Below, one piece after another: positions 20,396 to 30,757 of a DNA stretch of 64,000 nt (the stretch's first letter is position 1; every line of letters begins with the position of its first letter). The notes beneath the pieces were generated by a model. It was not told where the DNA came from. It saw only the letters and a list, made by a program, of their open reading frames with translations, and did no database searches. The position numbers and the translations under genes were made by a program. The DNA is from CAVVSQ01 sp963848825 (GTDB lineage Bacteria > Planctomycetota > Planctomycetia > Gemmatales > Gemmataceae): contig CAWKFA010000015.1 in assembly GCA_963848825.1 (NCBI GenBank), positions 248,001 to 312,000 on the forward strand. Reading direction: 5' to 3'.

Positions 20396-21211
20396 ATGAC
20401 TGCTTTGAAGGAATTCCCCCTCAAGAACTACTTTCAGAAGATCGACGAGACCACCTTGCTCACTGCCGAACAGGAGCATGAGCTGGCTCTGCGTGTGCGC
20501 GAAGGAGACATCGAGGCACGCGACCACATGATCCGCGCCAACCTTCGCCTGGTGGTATTCTTTGCTCGCCGCCTGGCCGGGCGCGGCATGTCCATGGAAG
20601 ATTTGATCCAGGAAGGCAACATCGGCCTCATGCGTGCCGTGGAAGGTTTCAACCCGGACGTGGAAACACGCTTCACGACCTATGCACGCTTCTGGATTGT
20701 CCGCGTCATGCGTAACGCCCTGGAGAAAGCTTCAACGGCCGTCCGTTTGCCCGGTTACGCGATTGACCTCGTCGCCAAATGGAAGCAAAACACGGCCAAG
20801 CTAACGGACCAAACCGGCTGCCCGCCGACGGAAGAACAGGTCGCCCGGAAAATGAACTTGTCCCCGAAACAACTGAAGATCGTGCAAAAGGGCCTGCGCA
20901 TCTACAACGCCACGCCCTGCGCTTCCCACGACGAGAATCCCTGCGAAAATATCTTGATCGATGCGGCCATCACCCCCGATAACGTCATGGCGGACTCCGA
21001 AGAGACGGCCAAGGCCGTACATCTTCTCGAACGCCTCGACGACCGCGAAGCGACCATTCTGCGACTTCGCTTCGGGCTGGGCGGCGAAGAACCCATGATT
21101 CTCAGCGAGATTGGCGCCCGCCTCGGCTTGACCCGCGAACGCGTCCGCCAGATCGAAAAGCTAGGCCTGGGTCGCCTCCGCGATCTGATCGATCACGATA
21201 CCGCGGCGTAA
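20396..21211 (+). CDS. RNA polymerase sigma factor, sigma-70 family
   Basis: A 271-residue primary-like or alternative sigma factor. Region 1.2 is LLTAEQEHELALRVREGD and region 2 is DLIQEGNIGLMRAVEGFNP with TTYARFWIVRVMRNALEKA. Region 3 is short. Region 4 is LDDREATILRLRFGLG and TRERVRQIEKLGLGRLRDLI. The ATG at 20396 follows GGAG by 6 nt and is preferred to the GTG one codon earlier. It lacks the long N-terminal region 1.1 of housekeeping RpoD, so it is probably an alternative, RpoS- or SigB-like factor. A sigma-54-like promoter precedes it. Confidence 0.92.
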   Translation: MTALKEFPLKNYFQKIDETTLLTAEQEHELALRVREGDIEARDHMIRANLRLVVFFARRLAGRGMSMEDLIQEGNIGLMRAVEGFNPDVETRFTTYARFWIVRVMRNALEKASTAVRLPGYAIDLVAKWKQNTAKLTDQTGCPPTEEQVARKMNLSPKQLKIVQKGLRIYNATPCASHDENPCENILIDAAITPDNVMADSEETAKAVHLLERLDDREATILRLRFGLGGEEPMILSEIGARLGLTRERVRQIEKLGLGRLRDLIDHDTAA

Positions 21212-21437
21212 CCATCGCGGGTTGCTCCTTCAAACATGCGACTCCGACCGTGACGAACGTCGAACGCACGGCGGCGGCAGAAGAGCGTGCCCTCGCGCTG
21301 GCCATTCCGAGAACGCTTAGGAGACCGACTTTCAGACCGGCAAACTGCGCAAGTCGGTAAGACCGGAACGGCTGACATGCAGTCGCCCTCATGCTATCTT
21401 AAGAGGAGATACAGGTTGCTCAATCGGAGTGAACGCA

Positions 21438-22050
21438 ATGGCAGGCAAGACGTCCATCAAAGCAGCAAAGCTCGACTCGCCAGGAGAGCTCGGTGATTCA
21501 GCCGCAGCGTCAATGATCCGTTTCAGTGCGAAACTTTTGCGGCCGAAGCCAACCGGGAAGGCCTTATCGTGGAGCTTTCTGAACCTGCCAAAGGAAGCCA
21601 GTGCCAGGCTCCCCTCGCGGAGCAAGACCTCGGTGGAAGGCACGTTCAATGGCCTGGCCTTTCAAGCCACGCTCGAGCCTGACGGTCAAGGAGGCCACTG
21701 GCTCAGAGTGGACCGGAAGATGCGCGAAGAGGCGGGCGCGGAAGCGGGCGAGGTGGTCACGCTTGAAATCGCGCCAGTGACTGAGGAGCCGGAACCCATC
21801 GTGCCGGCAGATCTGCGGAAGGCTCTCGCCGCTGCCGCGCCGGGCGCGCGGAGCGTATGGTCGGACATCACGCCCATCGCGCCGAGACTGGATTCACTGG
21901 ATTGTCTCCGCCAAGCAAGCAGAGACGCGCGTCCGTCGGCTTAGAACTGCCTGCGACATGCTCGCCAAGGGCAAGCGCCGCCCGTGCTGTTTCGATCGGT
22001 CCGGGATGTATGACAAGAGCCTCCGCTGCCCCGTGGCGGACGACATGTAA
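21438..22050 (+). CDS. DUF1905 / YdeI-like protein, frameshifted
   Basis: Small cytoplasmic protein of about 204 residues. The N-terminal DUF1905 beta-barrel (IRFSAKLLRPK, SWSFLNLPKEAS, VEGTFNGLAFQATLEPDG) is followed by a YdeI/OmpD-associated C-terminal part with DWIHWIVSAKQAETRVRR and CDMLAKGKRRPCCFDRSGMY. The frame changes near nt 21885, and the extended frame ends at TAA 22048-22050. The function of the family is not established. Some members are described as bacteriocin-protection-like. ATG at 21438 has GGAG upstream, and a GTG at 21429 is the alternative start. Confidence 0.78.
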
Positions 22051-22113
22051 CATGTACGCCGGGCAATAAGCAGAGGCTCTCCGTTTTCAGCTTGACACAA
22101 TTTATCGCTGCCC

Positions 22114-22491
22114 CTATTTGGCCTTCTCTCTCTTTCCCTCGATGTCGAATTCATTCTTCTGGCCGCCGAAGTCCGCGGCGCCTTTTCCCTTGAGCTTGTC
22201 CTTCTCGATCGCCAGCTTGTACTCGATGGTAATCTTGTTATCCATGATCTCCCGCACCGCGGTAAACGTCAGCTTGCCGTCCTTGAACTTCACGTCTGAA
22301 AGCTTCGTCTCTTTCTGGTCCGCCCAACTCATCGTCCCGGCGAGTTTGTCCCCCTCCTTCTTGACCATCAAGGTGGACATCCTCTGCTGTCCGCCGACCT
22401 CATATTCGCACTTCCACGTCCCGACCGGGTCTGCATTGTCGCCCAGCGCGACCGCCAGGCCGCAGACCGCCATCACAAGAATCGCCTTCAT
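22114..22491 (-). CDS. Small secreted protein of unknown function
   Basis: A 125-residue protein with a signal peptide (MKAILVMAVCGLAVALG). The mature part begins DPVGTWKCEYEVGGQQR and is rich in alternating beta strands (GDKLAGTMSW, DVKFKDGKLTFTAVRE, ITIEYKLAIEKDKLKGK). The pattern resembles the lipocalin-like beta-barrel secreted proteins common in planctomycetes, but no enzyme motif is visible. The start is taken at the signal peptide. Thirteen more in-frame codons upstream are unlikely. Confidence 0.7.
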   Translation of the reverse strand: MKAILVMAVCGLAVALGDNADPVGTWKCEYEVGGQQRMSTLMVKKEGDKLAGTMSWADQKETKLSDVKFKDGKLTFTAVREIMDNKITIEYKLAIEKDKLKGKGAADFGGQKNEFDIEGKREKAK

Positions 22492-22750
22492 GATCGCCTC
22501 CGAATAAGTGGCGTAAGGGAAGCGGTCCAACGTGGACCATCACCAGCCGCCGACAGGGATTCTAGGATTGTCGGCCCATCCTGCAAGCGCGGGTTCGCGG
22601 GAGTACGGCTTGTCCGGCAGGTGAGCCAGGTCCGCAGCTAAAATCAACCCCGCCCCACGACACGACCCCTCGCCAAAGCCAAGTTGTCCGCGCCGCCTGC
22701 ATGGGAGCAACCAGACCGGCGCCCCGGACTGTTGCAGTGAATTGTTCGAC

Positions 22751-22975
22751 TCACTTGCTAAACAGCTTCTCCAGGAGGTTCCTGGCACGCTCCAACCCTT
22801 CTTCGGTGAATACGACCGATTTCGCCTTGCCAACCGGCTCAGTGATGTAGCCACTCTCATGCAGACGATTCATCGCATCCCAATCAAACCCCTTCCAGGC
22901 CCGAGCGTCGTCGTGGAGGCCCAGGTAGAGCAGCGCCAGAACCGCGTCGTCAATCTTGTTCGTGTCGAGTTCCAT
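22751..22975 (-). CDS. DUF6429-type small protein
   Basis: A 74-residue cytoplasmic protein beginning MELDTNKIDDAVLALLYLG, with WKGFDWDAMNRLHESGYI and a terminal VFTEEGLERARNLLEKLF. This is the winged-helix-like DUF6429 pattern, with no known function. The start is the internal ATG just before the conserved block. A longer in-frame reading to 23023 exists. Confidence 0.7.
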   Translation of the reverse strand: MELDTNKIDDAVLALLYLGLHDDARAWKGFDWDAMNRLHESGYITEPVGKAKSVVFTEEGLERARNLLEKLFSK

Positions 22976-23073
22976 CACCGTAACTCCTGTTGCAATTTGG
23001 CCGAAGTGCTTCAACCACGACAAAGGCTCACCCGCCTGGGCGGAGCGGCGAACGTTATGGGTTACGCTGATCC

Positions 23074-23865
23074 CTAGTGACTTCGACCAGAAGCATGGCT
23101 GACGATCAGGCGTACCGAACCTTCAAAATAGGGTCTTGCCCGCCACTCGCCATATTTGCGATCCCAAGCTCCGGATTTCAGGTCATCACCGAGCGCACTC
23201 ACGATGCGCGATTGGCCTTCTTCCGGTACGAAAGTCCAGGCTGACTGCGAACCTCTCACCCTGGCATCCAGAAATGCCTCAGGCCGTGCGTAGAAGGCTT
23301 CGGTAAAGCCATCGGCGCAGTCAATGGGTATGGGAATGACCTGGACTTCCGTGGACCCACCAAGGCCTTGGGAAATCGCCTCCATGCTCGGGTAACGACG
23401 ACGCTCGACCGCAATCAGCTCCGGAGCGTAATGCGCCAGCCAATACCGATCCAGGGCATCACCGTCGAAAGAAAGCACGACAATCGGGCCACGAGTAACG
23501 CGGCGAAGCTCCCGCAATCCCTTGCCGAGATTGCGCCACTGATGCACGGTCGCAAGTGCCATCGACGCATCGACAGACTGATCGTCCAGTGGCAACTGCT
23601 CGGCAAAGCCGTGGATGGCCGGGGCAACATGGCTGGGGCGTTGCGCGCGCATTGTTTCTGAGGGCTCGATGGCCAAGACGTAACGGTCCGGTGGCTCATA
23701 GGAGCCGGATCCCGCACCAATGTTCAGAATGGTGCGGGCATCGCCGAGTGCCCGATGCACGTAAGCTGCAATCCGCGGGTCGGTGCGCCGTACGCCGGCG
23801 TAACCTTGCCCGTGTCGGGCGTAATCAACGTCGCCGGCTACTTTTCGTTCGGATGAGTCTGTCAT
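23074..23865 (-). CDS. Class I SAM-dependent methyltransferase
   Basis: A 263-residue protein with a Rossmann-type methyltransferase fold (Methyltransf_11-like). Motif I is ILNIGAGSGSYE. The acidic end of strand 2 is VLAIEPSETM. LPLDDQSVDASMALATVHQW matches the post-I motif, followed by ELRRVTRGPIVVLSF. The substrate cannot be told. The start is MTDSSERK at 23865. It stands alone on the minus strand between DUF6429 and a gene-poor region. Confidence 0.85.
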   Translation of the reverse strand: MTDSSERKVAGDVDYARHGQGYAGVRRTDPRIAAYVHRALGDARTILNIGAGSGSYEPPDRYVLAIEPSETMRAQRPSHVAPAIHGFAEQLPLDDQSVDASMALATVHQWRNLGKGLRELRRVTRGPIVVLSFDGDALDRYWLAHYAPELIAVERRRYPSMEAISQGLGGSTEVQVIPIPIDCADGFTEAFYARPEAFLDARVRGSQSAWTFVPEEGQSRIVSALGDDLKSGAWDRKYGEWRARPYFEGSVRLIVSHASGRSH

Positions 23866-24511
23866 TGAAGATCGCTTGGTGATGATTTGCGCACGAGGCG
23901 GCCCGAGGATCACCCGGCGCAGTTGCGTATTGTTACACGCCTCTTGGTATTATAAAAAAACTAACGTTTCTTGCGCAACGGCTTCCAAAGCTCCAGCCGG
24001 ATCCTGCGGCAAAAATGCCGGCCGCGAAGCCCGGGTGGCGCCGCGAGCTGGGCATCGACCGCGGGACGGTAGGGTGCTACCTGGAGGAGTGTCATGCGGC
24101 GGCGGCAAAACCAGCCATAACGACGGGTTGGCGGTAAAGTGATTGCGGGAAGGTCCGCATTGCCACCCGGAGTACCGTGTGGCAATGGCACCCTGCGCTG
24201 CAGCCGATGTGTTGGTGGGCGTTCCTGCAGGATGTTCGTGAATTTGTTATGCGAGATGCTATGCAAAATGCTATGCGTCGCCGAGGGGGTTGCCCGGTGG
24301 GTGCATACATACCATTTTTGCACGCGGCGATGCGGACCGTGCGGCGTCGTTGCATCATTTCATTCGTTTCACGCCATCGGCAAGGGGTGTGATTTAGTGA
24401 AACGACTGCTAGCAGTCACGTCCGGCGGTGCAACGTGGTGGCCGCCGTTTAGTCTGATAATACAATTCAAATGTTCGTAATACTGCCGAGTGCGAGACGA
24501 GAGGACGCCCG
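23866..24511. other. Gene-poor region with a probable transposase remnant
   Basis: No intact gene is seen. One short frame (24036-24085) reads RRELGIDRGTVGCYL followed by KPAITTG, resembling the N-terminal helix-turn-helix of IS21/IstA-like transposases. It is stopped and shifted on both sides. A run of near-repeats (atgctatgc) occurs around 24250-24280. The last 100 bases should contain the promoter of the pseudopilin gene. Confidence 0.5.
24020..24130 (+). pseudogene. Fragment resembling an IstA-type transposase N-terminus
   Basis: Reads W-RRELGIDRGTVGCYLEE and then AAAAKPAITTG in one frame, the layout of the DNA-binding start of IS21-family transposases. Stops and frame changes on both sides and the absence of a DDE domain mean it is at most a relic. 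The assignment is tentative because the conserved stretch is short. Confidence 0.35.
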
Positions 24512-25297
24512 ATGCGAAGTGCCGCGTGCAGAACTGGCCGGCGGTTGGCTTTTACGCTGGTTGAATTGCTCGTGGTGATTGCCATCATCGCGGTGCTCAT
24601 CGGTCTGTTGGTGCCGGCGGTGCAGAAGGTGCGCGAGGCCGCGGCGCGGACGCAATGTGCCAACAATCTCAAGCAGATTGGCCTGGCCACCTTGCAATAT
24701 TACGACGCCACCAAGGGGCAATTCTTTCTCCATCATCCCTTCGATGCGGACGTCGCTACAAACCTTGGCCCCAGCGAGTCTTTCGCCGAGATTTACTGGG
24801 AAGACAAGCTGATGCCGTTCATGAATGACGCCAGGGAAAATGACGATTTGTCGAGGCAGGGCCTGGCCGTCAATAGCGACGTCATGTATCGGTGCCCGAA
24901 CGATCCGTCGGTGGTGTCGCCCGACCCGAATGGGGACGGGGTCTGGAACCGGACCAGCTATCTGCTCAATTCGCAGTTGACGCATCGGACGCGGCGTTAT
25001 GGCCGTTGGAACTTGCTGCGTTTCGTGGCGGAAGTTGGCACATCCCAGTTCATCGCCTACGTGGAACGGAGCGCCGATGGCCTGGCCGCGGTGGCCGCCG
25101 ATCCCAAGCAGGATGACTTTGACGTTTGGCTGGGGACGACGAACATTCAGCCCTGGATCGCCACCGATCGGCATGGGGGCGTGGCCAATTATCTGTATCT
25201 GGACGGCCACGTGGCCACGTTGCCGTGGGAATCGGCCATGGTCGATCTGTTTCCGGATCACGTGGTGCTGACGGACGACGGCAGTTTCCCGAACTGA
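24512..25297 (+). CDS. DUF1559 domain protein with type IV pilin-like N-terminus
   Basis: A 261-residue planctomycete-type pseudopilin. The prepilin cleavage/methylation motif and hydrophobic helix are FTLVELLVVIAIIAVLIGLL (residues 14-33), followed by VQKVREAAARTQCANNLKQI, the hallmark of this family. The C-terminal NYLYLDGHVATLPW matches the H-x-DG-type end motif. Such proteins are found in very large numbers in planctomycete genomes and are thought to be exported to, or assembled at, the cell surface. Their specific role is unknown. No pilus assembly gene is adjacent. Confidence 0.92.
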   Translation: MRSAACRTGRRLAFTLVELLVVIAIIAVLIGLLVPAVQKVREAAARTQCANNLKQIGLATLQYYDATKGQFFLHHPFDADVATNLGPSESFAEIYWEDKLMPFMNDARENDDLSRQGLAVNSDVMYRCPNDPSVVSPDPNGDGVWNRTSYLLNSQLTHRTRRYGRWNLLRFVAEVGTSQFIAYVERSADGLAAVAADPKQDDFDVWLGTTNIQPWIATDRHGGVANYLYLDGHVATLPWESAMVDLFPDHVVLTDDGSFPN

Positions 25298-25301
25298 CAA
25301 C

Positions 25302-26878
25302 TCACTTCTTTTCGCGCGGCAAGAGCTGGTCGAGGTTGGCCAGGCGCATGGCGGTGACGGCCATGACCTGGGCACCCTGGATGAGGTCGGGCTCGCGCGC
25401 CATGGTGAGGGTGTCGGCCTGGGAATGGTGGGCGAAGCGATAGCCGGCGATTTCTTGCACCATCATGCAGCCGGGGACGCCGGCCTGATCGAAGGAGGCG
25501 TGGTCGCTGCCGCCGCCGGCACGCCGCAGAAAATCGACCGCGCCGAGGGTTTTGAGCGAGCTTAGTTCACTTTCCAGAATGGCCTTGAGCACGGGGCGGC
25601 CGAACCAGCCCAGGCCGGTCACTTTGCCGGTGCCGGTGTCATGGACCAGCGCGGCCGTCACCTTGGCCAGCTCCTCCTTGTGTTGCTTGCAATAGGCGCG
25701 GGAGCCGTGCATGCCCTGTTCCTCGCCGGTAAAGAGGACAAAGCGGACGGTCCGCCGGGGTTTGACGCCGCAGGTGGCGATGAGGCGGGCGGCTTCGAGG
25801 ACGACGCAGGTGCCGGTGCCATTGTCGAGCGCGCCCTGGCCGAGGTCCCAGGAATCGAGGTGGGCGCCGACGATCACGCACTCGTCGGGCTTGTCGCTGC
25901 CGGTGATTTCGCCGACGGTGTTGTAAACGGCGATGGGGCCGGGGACAAAGGTGTTCGAGATGTCGATTTCCAGACGTGTTGTGGCCGGTTGCGGGCGTTT
26001 GGCCAGGCGGTAGAGCAGGGCATAATGGTCATGGGCGACGAAGGCGGTGGGAATGCGGTTGGCGGCACTGGGTCGATCATGCCGGCCCAGCTCCCGGTGG
26101 TGGCCAGCAGATTGAAATGCTTGGCGGAATCGGTGAGGAGGACCGCGACGCCTTCCTTGAGGAAGAAATCGCCGCGGGTCTTGGCGAATTCGCGATCGGT
26201 TTCCAGCGAGGCGGGTTTGGCACCCTTGCCGCCCCCCTTGATGTCGAGGCCGGCGCCGCGGTTGGGCTTCTCGATCTCCTGCCAGGGGGTCAGCGTGCTG
26301 GGCGGGCGCGTCAGCACGATGGCGCCGGCCAGCTTGCCGCGCAAGGCCTCCAGCTCCTTGGCGTTTTTGGCTTCGACCAGGACCACATCGCCCACGATCT
26401 TGCCGGGCGTGCCCGGATACCAGCCCATGGAAGCGAGCATGAGCGTACGGCCATTGTCCGGCTCGACGATGCGCGCATAGGCCGTGCCGCGCTGCCAGCC
26501 TTCGGGCATGGACCAGGCTTCCAGATGAACTTCGCTGAGGTTGTAGTCGCGCATCTTGGCGGCGGCCCAGTCGTTGGCCCGCTTGAGTGCGGCCGAGCCG
26601 GTCAAGCGCGGGCCAATCATATCGGTCAAGTAGGTGAGGTTGGTCAGAATTTCCGACCCCTTGATGGCCCGCGTGACCAGGTTGTCGTCGAGCTCGAGGG
26701 CCTTTTGCAGCTCGGCGGGCGTTTTTGTTGGCAGCGGTCCATCATCCGCGAGCACGGCGCCACCCAGGATGAAGGACGGCACCAACCAGCCAGCTACCCA
26801 GAACAGCGCGCATAAGTCACCTTCGGCATCGCCAGGCAAAAAGGGGGAATACGGTGGCTCGATTATCGCGGCGGCCAA
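25302..26878 (-). CDS. M28-family metallopeptidase, frameshifted
   Basis: Zinc aminopeptidase-like protein of about 525 residues. A PA-like insert lies in the N-terminal half (VGDVVLVEAKNAKELEALRG). The catalytic half has GAHLDSWDLGQGALDNGTGT (first His and bridging Asp), FTGEEQGMHGS (general-base Glu) and HDTGTGKV. HHSQADTL near the end supplies the last His. The frame changes near nt 26060, and both parts fit one M28 protein. A hydrophobic stretch (LFWVAGWLVPSFILGGAVL) near the N-terminus is probably a signal peptide, so secretion is likely. The exact start is unclear. TTG at 26878 is the most upstream option. Confidence 0.85.
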
Positions 26879-26914
26879 CCAGCGAAGTCAAAGAAAAACT
26901 TGAGGAGGGGCTCT

Positions 26915-29427
26915 TTATTCAGAACGGATCGATTCCAGGATATTGAGCCGGGCGGCGCGGGCTGCCGGCAGCCAACCATAGATGAGAACAAGCAGCAGCA
27001 GGCCCAGCGCATAGGGGATGAGCCACGGCAGCAGCTCGCCGAAGTGAGGATAGTCGCCCAGAATGGCGAGCGAAGAGGAGCGGATGACGTAGGCGAGCAC
27101 CACGCCGGCGACCAGGCCCGGAACGATGGCGAGTAGTCCGACGTAGGCGGCCTGGGCCAGGATCATGCGGCGAATCTGGCGGCGCTGCATGCCCAAAACG
27201 CGCATGAGGCCAATCTCGCGGGTCTGTTCGAGAATGTTCATCATGATGGTGTTGGTCACGCCGAAAACCGCGATCAAAAAACCCAGCGCCAGCAAGATCC
27301 ACAAGCTCGCGACCACGGTATTAAGGATGTTGCCGAGTCGCTCCTGTACCTCGGCATAGGTCTGAAAGAGCAGGCCACGCTCCTGGCAGAGAGTTTTGAG
27401 CTGTTCGCCGAGCGCCTTGCGCTGTCCGGGCCTGGCGTTCACGAGCAGGGCGTCGGTTTCCAGAGGGCCGAAGGCCTTTTCCGCGGTCTTATGATCGATA
27501 AAGAAGGCATTGCCGCCGGCCAGAAAGAAAGGCGCGGTGGCGGCGACGCGAAAGCTCGCCGACTTCCCCCCGAACGTGACGCTCATCTGGTCACCGACCC
27601 GCTTGCCGACCTTGAAGGACAAGATATCGCTCAGCACGATGTCGCCCGCGAGGATCTGGCGGCGCACCGACGCCAGGTTCGCCTCGGGCAATTCAAGAGG
27701 CGGCCGTTCGTAGAGCTCGAACTCACGCACCACGGCCAGCACGCGGCCCGCGACGGGCACCTCCATGCCGACGATCGCCATGCTCTCGACGGACTCGACG
27801 CCGTCGAGCTTTTTCACCAGCGGCAGGGTTCCTTCGGGCAAGGTCGCGGAAGCGCCGGTGGCGAGGTTGATGCTGGTGACGCGAACGATATAGTCGGCAA
27901 GCGTGGTGCGGCGCACGTCGGAGCGAATATCGTTGATGACGTCCGTAAGGATCAGGCCGGTGGCAGCGCTGGTGGTCACGGCCATGAACAAGATGCCCCA
28001 GGTGAGGAGGGCGCGCCCTTCGGTGCGCACCATCTGGCGGTTAGCCAGCTCGAATTCCATGCGGCCGAGAAAGCGCAGCATGTAATAGACCAGGGTATAG
28101 CCAGGCCGCATGATGAGCGGAAACATGAGCAGGAGGCCAAACAAAAACAGGATAGCGACGGACAGGGCGAATTCCCGCGGCAGGATATGGGCCCAGGACA
28201 GGATCATGCCGATGGACGATACGACGCACAGAACGGAGCCCACCGCGATATGCCGCCAGCCGAGCTTTTCCGACGCGGCCGAGCTGCGCCGCGGCAACCC
28301 TTCCATCGGGCCGATGTGCGCGGCACGGTGCGCCGCCCAAAAGGCCGCGACCACGGCGACGATGGGGCCCATCGCGAATGAAAACAGCATGGGCCCGAGC
28401 TCGAGCTCCGTTTTTTCGAGCCGGACGGCAAAGGCATTTTCGACGCCGCGCGACAGCCAGCGCGCCAGCAGCCAGCCGATCGGCAAGCCGACCAGGGCCC
28501 CGAAGATGCCGACCAGCGCCCTTCCCGCAGAAACAGACGCATGACCTGGCTGCGCATGGCGCCGATCATGCGCAGCACGGCAATCTGGCCGCTGCGCTCG
28601 GTGACATTCATCTGAAAAGTGTTGAGAATCAGGAGGGCCGCGACTACCAGCGCCAGGCTGCGCGTGGCCTCCAGACCATACTGGAAGGCGATGAGCGTGA
28701 CGTTGGACGAGGCCCGGTCCTCTTCGGTGCGCCGCAGTTGCAGATCGGCGGGCAACTGGGCAGACAACTCGCCAAGCACCTTGTTTTTGTCGGCCCCCGG
28801 CGCCAGGATAATCTGCAGGGTATCGATCTTGCCGTCGGCCTTGCTCAGATATTGCCAGTCCGCCAGGTTGAGATAGGCGAGGCCGCCCTGCGTGAAGGCC
28901 CAGACCTCCGTGGGCCGGATCAGGCCAGCCACGTGAATGTCCTCGACGCCGCGCCGCGACAAGATTTTGATGTCGTCGCCCGCCTTGATAATCACGCTTT
29001 GGGCCAGGCTTTCCTCGAGCAGGATCTCGTTCTCGTTTTCGATGAGACGGCCACTCAACACGTCAAAGGGCCGTAACTTTTTTTCGCGCTCGACCAGCGT
29101 GCCCACACCGTTGATCTGCACCTTCTCCTTGCCGGCATAAAGCATGGCGGCCTGGCTGAGAGACGGGACCGCGACCTGGACCTGAGGGGACTTCTCGATG
29201 AACGCGACCTGGTCGCGTGCGAAACGGCCGCCGCCCCGCGTAACCACCTGAGCGTCGGCCTTGCCCGAGACCGTCTCGGTGAGCTTCCTGTAGGCAGCCT
29301 GGGCCCCGGTGATGGTAGCGCTGACGGCGAAGACCGTGCCGACGCCGAGAACGATGCTAAAAAACGTGAGCAAGCTCCGGCCGGGCCGGTGCGCCATGTC
29401 GCGCAAGCTATAGAGCCAAAGATTCAT
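26915..29427 (-). CDS. ABC transporter permease, FtsX/MacB-like, frameshifted
   Basis: A membrane permease of about 837 residues with duplicated FtsX-type modules. The N-terminal helix (LLTFFSIVLGVGTVFAVSATI) precedes a large extracytoplasmic MacB-PCD-like domain. Then come helices at LALVVAALLILNTFQM, MLFSFAMGPIVAVVAAFWAA and SVAILFLFGLLLMFPLI, a second periplasmic domain, and a terminal FtsX domain (SLWILLALGFLIAVFGVTN, REIGLMRVLGMQRRQIRRM). The frame changes near nt 28520. Its start overlaps the stop of the ATPase gene (29424-29427), so the two form one exporter, probably for lipoproteins, lipids or peptides. The substrate is not inferable. Confidence 0.88.
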
Positions 29428-30176
29428 TCGCCGCCGACCTTCAGGAAGAATTCCATTTTTTCCAGGGTGACCTCTTTACCAGCGAGATCGCCCTGAATTC
29501 GGCCATCGCGCAGCATGACCACCCGATCGGCCTTGAGCGCTACCGAAAGATCGTGAGTGGCCACGACCACCGTTTTGCCCATGTCGTCCACCAGGCGGCG
29601 AAAGACCTCGATGAGCTGATGGGCATTGGTGCTGTCCAGATTGCCCGTCGGTTCATCGGCCAGGATCAGCGAGGGATTGATGAGCAGGGCCCGCGCGATG
29701 GCGACACGCTGTTGCTCGCCGCCGGAGAGCGTTCCGGGAAAGTGCGAAGCGCGGTCGGCCAGGCCCACTTTAGTCAACATGTCGCAGGCTTCTTGCCTGG
29801 CACGCGCGGCGGGCACCCCATCGAGGATCAAGGGGAAGCTGGCATTTTCGCTGGCGGTCAAAGTCGGTAGGAGATTGAAAGCTTGAAAAACGTAGCCGAT
29901 GCGGCGGCGGCGCAACAACGTCAAGGCATCGTCGTTGAGCCGAGTCAGGTCCTGGTTTTCGAGCAGGACCGACCCCGACGTCGGCATCTCAATGCCACCC
30001 AGGACATTAAGGAGAGTGCTCTTGCCGGACCCGGAAGGCCCGATGAGCGCTAACATTTGCCGAGCGGGGACTTGCAAGTCGACGCCGCGCAGCGCCTGCA
30101 CCGTGGAGCCCCCTTCGCCGAAGGTTTTTACCAATCCCTGTGCCTGCAGGACGAATTCGGTGCCGTTATTGTTCAT
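29424..30176 (-). CDS. ABC transporter ATP-binding protein, LolD/MacB type
   Basis: A 250-residue ATPase with a complete motif set: Walker A GPSGSGKST, Q-loop VFQAFNLLPTLT, signature LSGGEQQRVAIARALL, Walker B LILADEPTGNLDS and H-loop VVVATHD. The LolD/MacB/FtsE class is supported by LRGVDLQVPARQMLALIG and by the adjacent FtsX-type permease with overlapping ATGA. MNNNGTEF at 30176 is taken as the start. A longer in-frame extension to 30239 exists but lies beyond the conserved N-terminus. Confidence 0.93.
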   Translation of the reverse strand: MNNNGTEFVLQAQGLVKTFGEGGSTVQALRGVDLQVPARQMLALIGPSGSGKSTLLNVLGGIEMPTSGSVLLENQDLTRLNDDALTLLRRRRIGYVFQAFNLLPTLTASENASFPLILDGVPAARARQEACDMLTKVGLADRASHFPGTLSGGEQQRVAIARALLINPSLILADEPTGNLDSTNAHQLIEVFRRLVDDMGKTVVVATHDLSVALKADRVVMLRDGRIQGDLAGKEVTLEKMEFFLKVGGE

Positions 30177-30414
30177 GAGCCTCAATTTGGCGTGGAAAGG
30201 TCGAAGCAGCAATTCGTCCCGCGGTGGGATGCATGGCACGAACTGCTGGGGTCCATTGTATTTACTAGCTACACTGGGGAAAGCCCCGCGGGATTTACTT
30301 GTGGGGCTGCCTCGGGGCGCGTTTAAAAAGTCACTTTTGACATGAAGAACTTGCCAAGCCCCCCTCCGGCATGCAAAATAGAGTCACCGCTCCCTCCCTT
30401 GGGGGGAACCAGCA

Positions 30415-30497
30415 GCCGAAGTGGCGGAATGGCAGACGCGCCGGACTCAAAATCCGGTTACCGCAAGGTAGTGTGGGTTCAAGTCCCACCTTCGGCA
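30415..30497 (+). tRNA. tRNA-Leu (anticodon CAA)
   Basis: The acceptor stem gccgaag pairs with cttcggc (30490-30496), discriminator A at 30497. The anticodon stem ccgga/tccgg encloses CTCAAAA with anticodon CAA at 30448-30450. The long variable arm (taccgcaaggtag) is the class II shape of leucine tRNA. The T-arm is gtgggttcaagtcccac. No CCA is encoded, so it must be added enzymatically. Confidence 0.96.
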
Positions 30498-30510
30498 CTT
30501 AGGGAAATAA

Positions 30511-30541
30511 GGACTTGCGGCAAATGGCCGCGAGTCCTTTT
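30511..30541 (+). terminator. Rho-independent terminator after tRNA-Leu
   Basis: Arms ggacttgcggc (30511-30521) and gccgcgagtcc (30527-30537) pair with one G-U, with a 5-nt loop and a following run of four T. It starts 13 nt after the tRNA. Confidence 0.8.
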
Positions 30542-30757
30542 CATTGGCATGGCTAACCCCTCGTCAAATTCCCATCACTTTTTCCTTTTGTTCCTCAATC
30601 CCCGTCGTTCCCAGGGCCGCCTACTGTGATAACTAAGGAGCCGTCCTTGAATCGAAGAAATAGCCAGCCTATCGATGACGACTTGCTCTCAATGGGCGAT
30701 ACGACCGGAGTTCCAGTAAGACTTGGAAAACCACTGCCAATCACGAGATACAAACCC

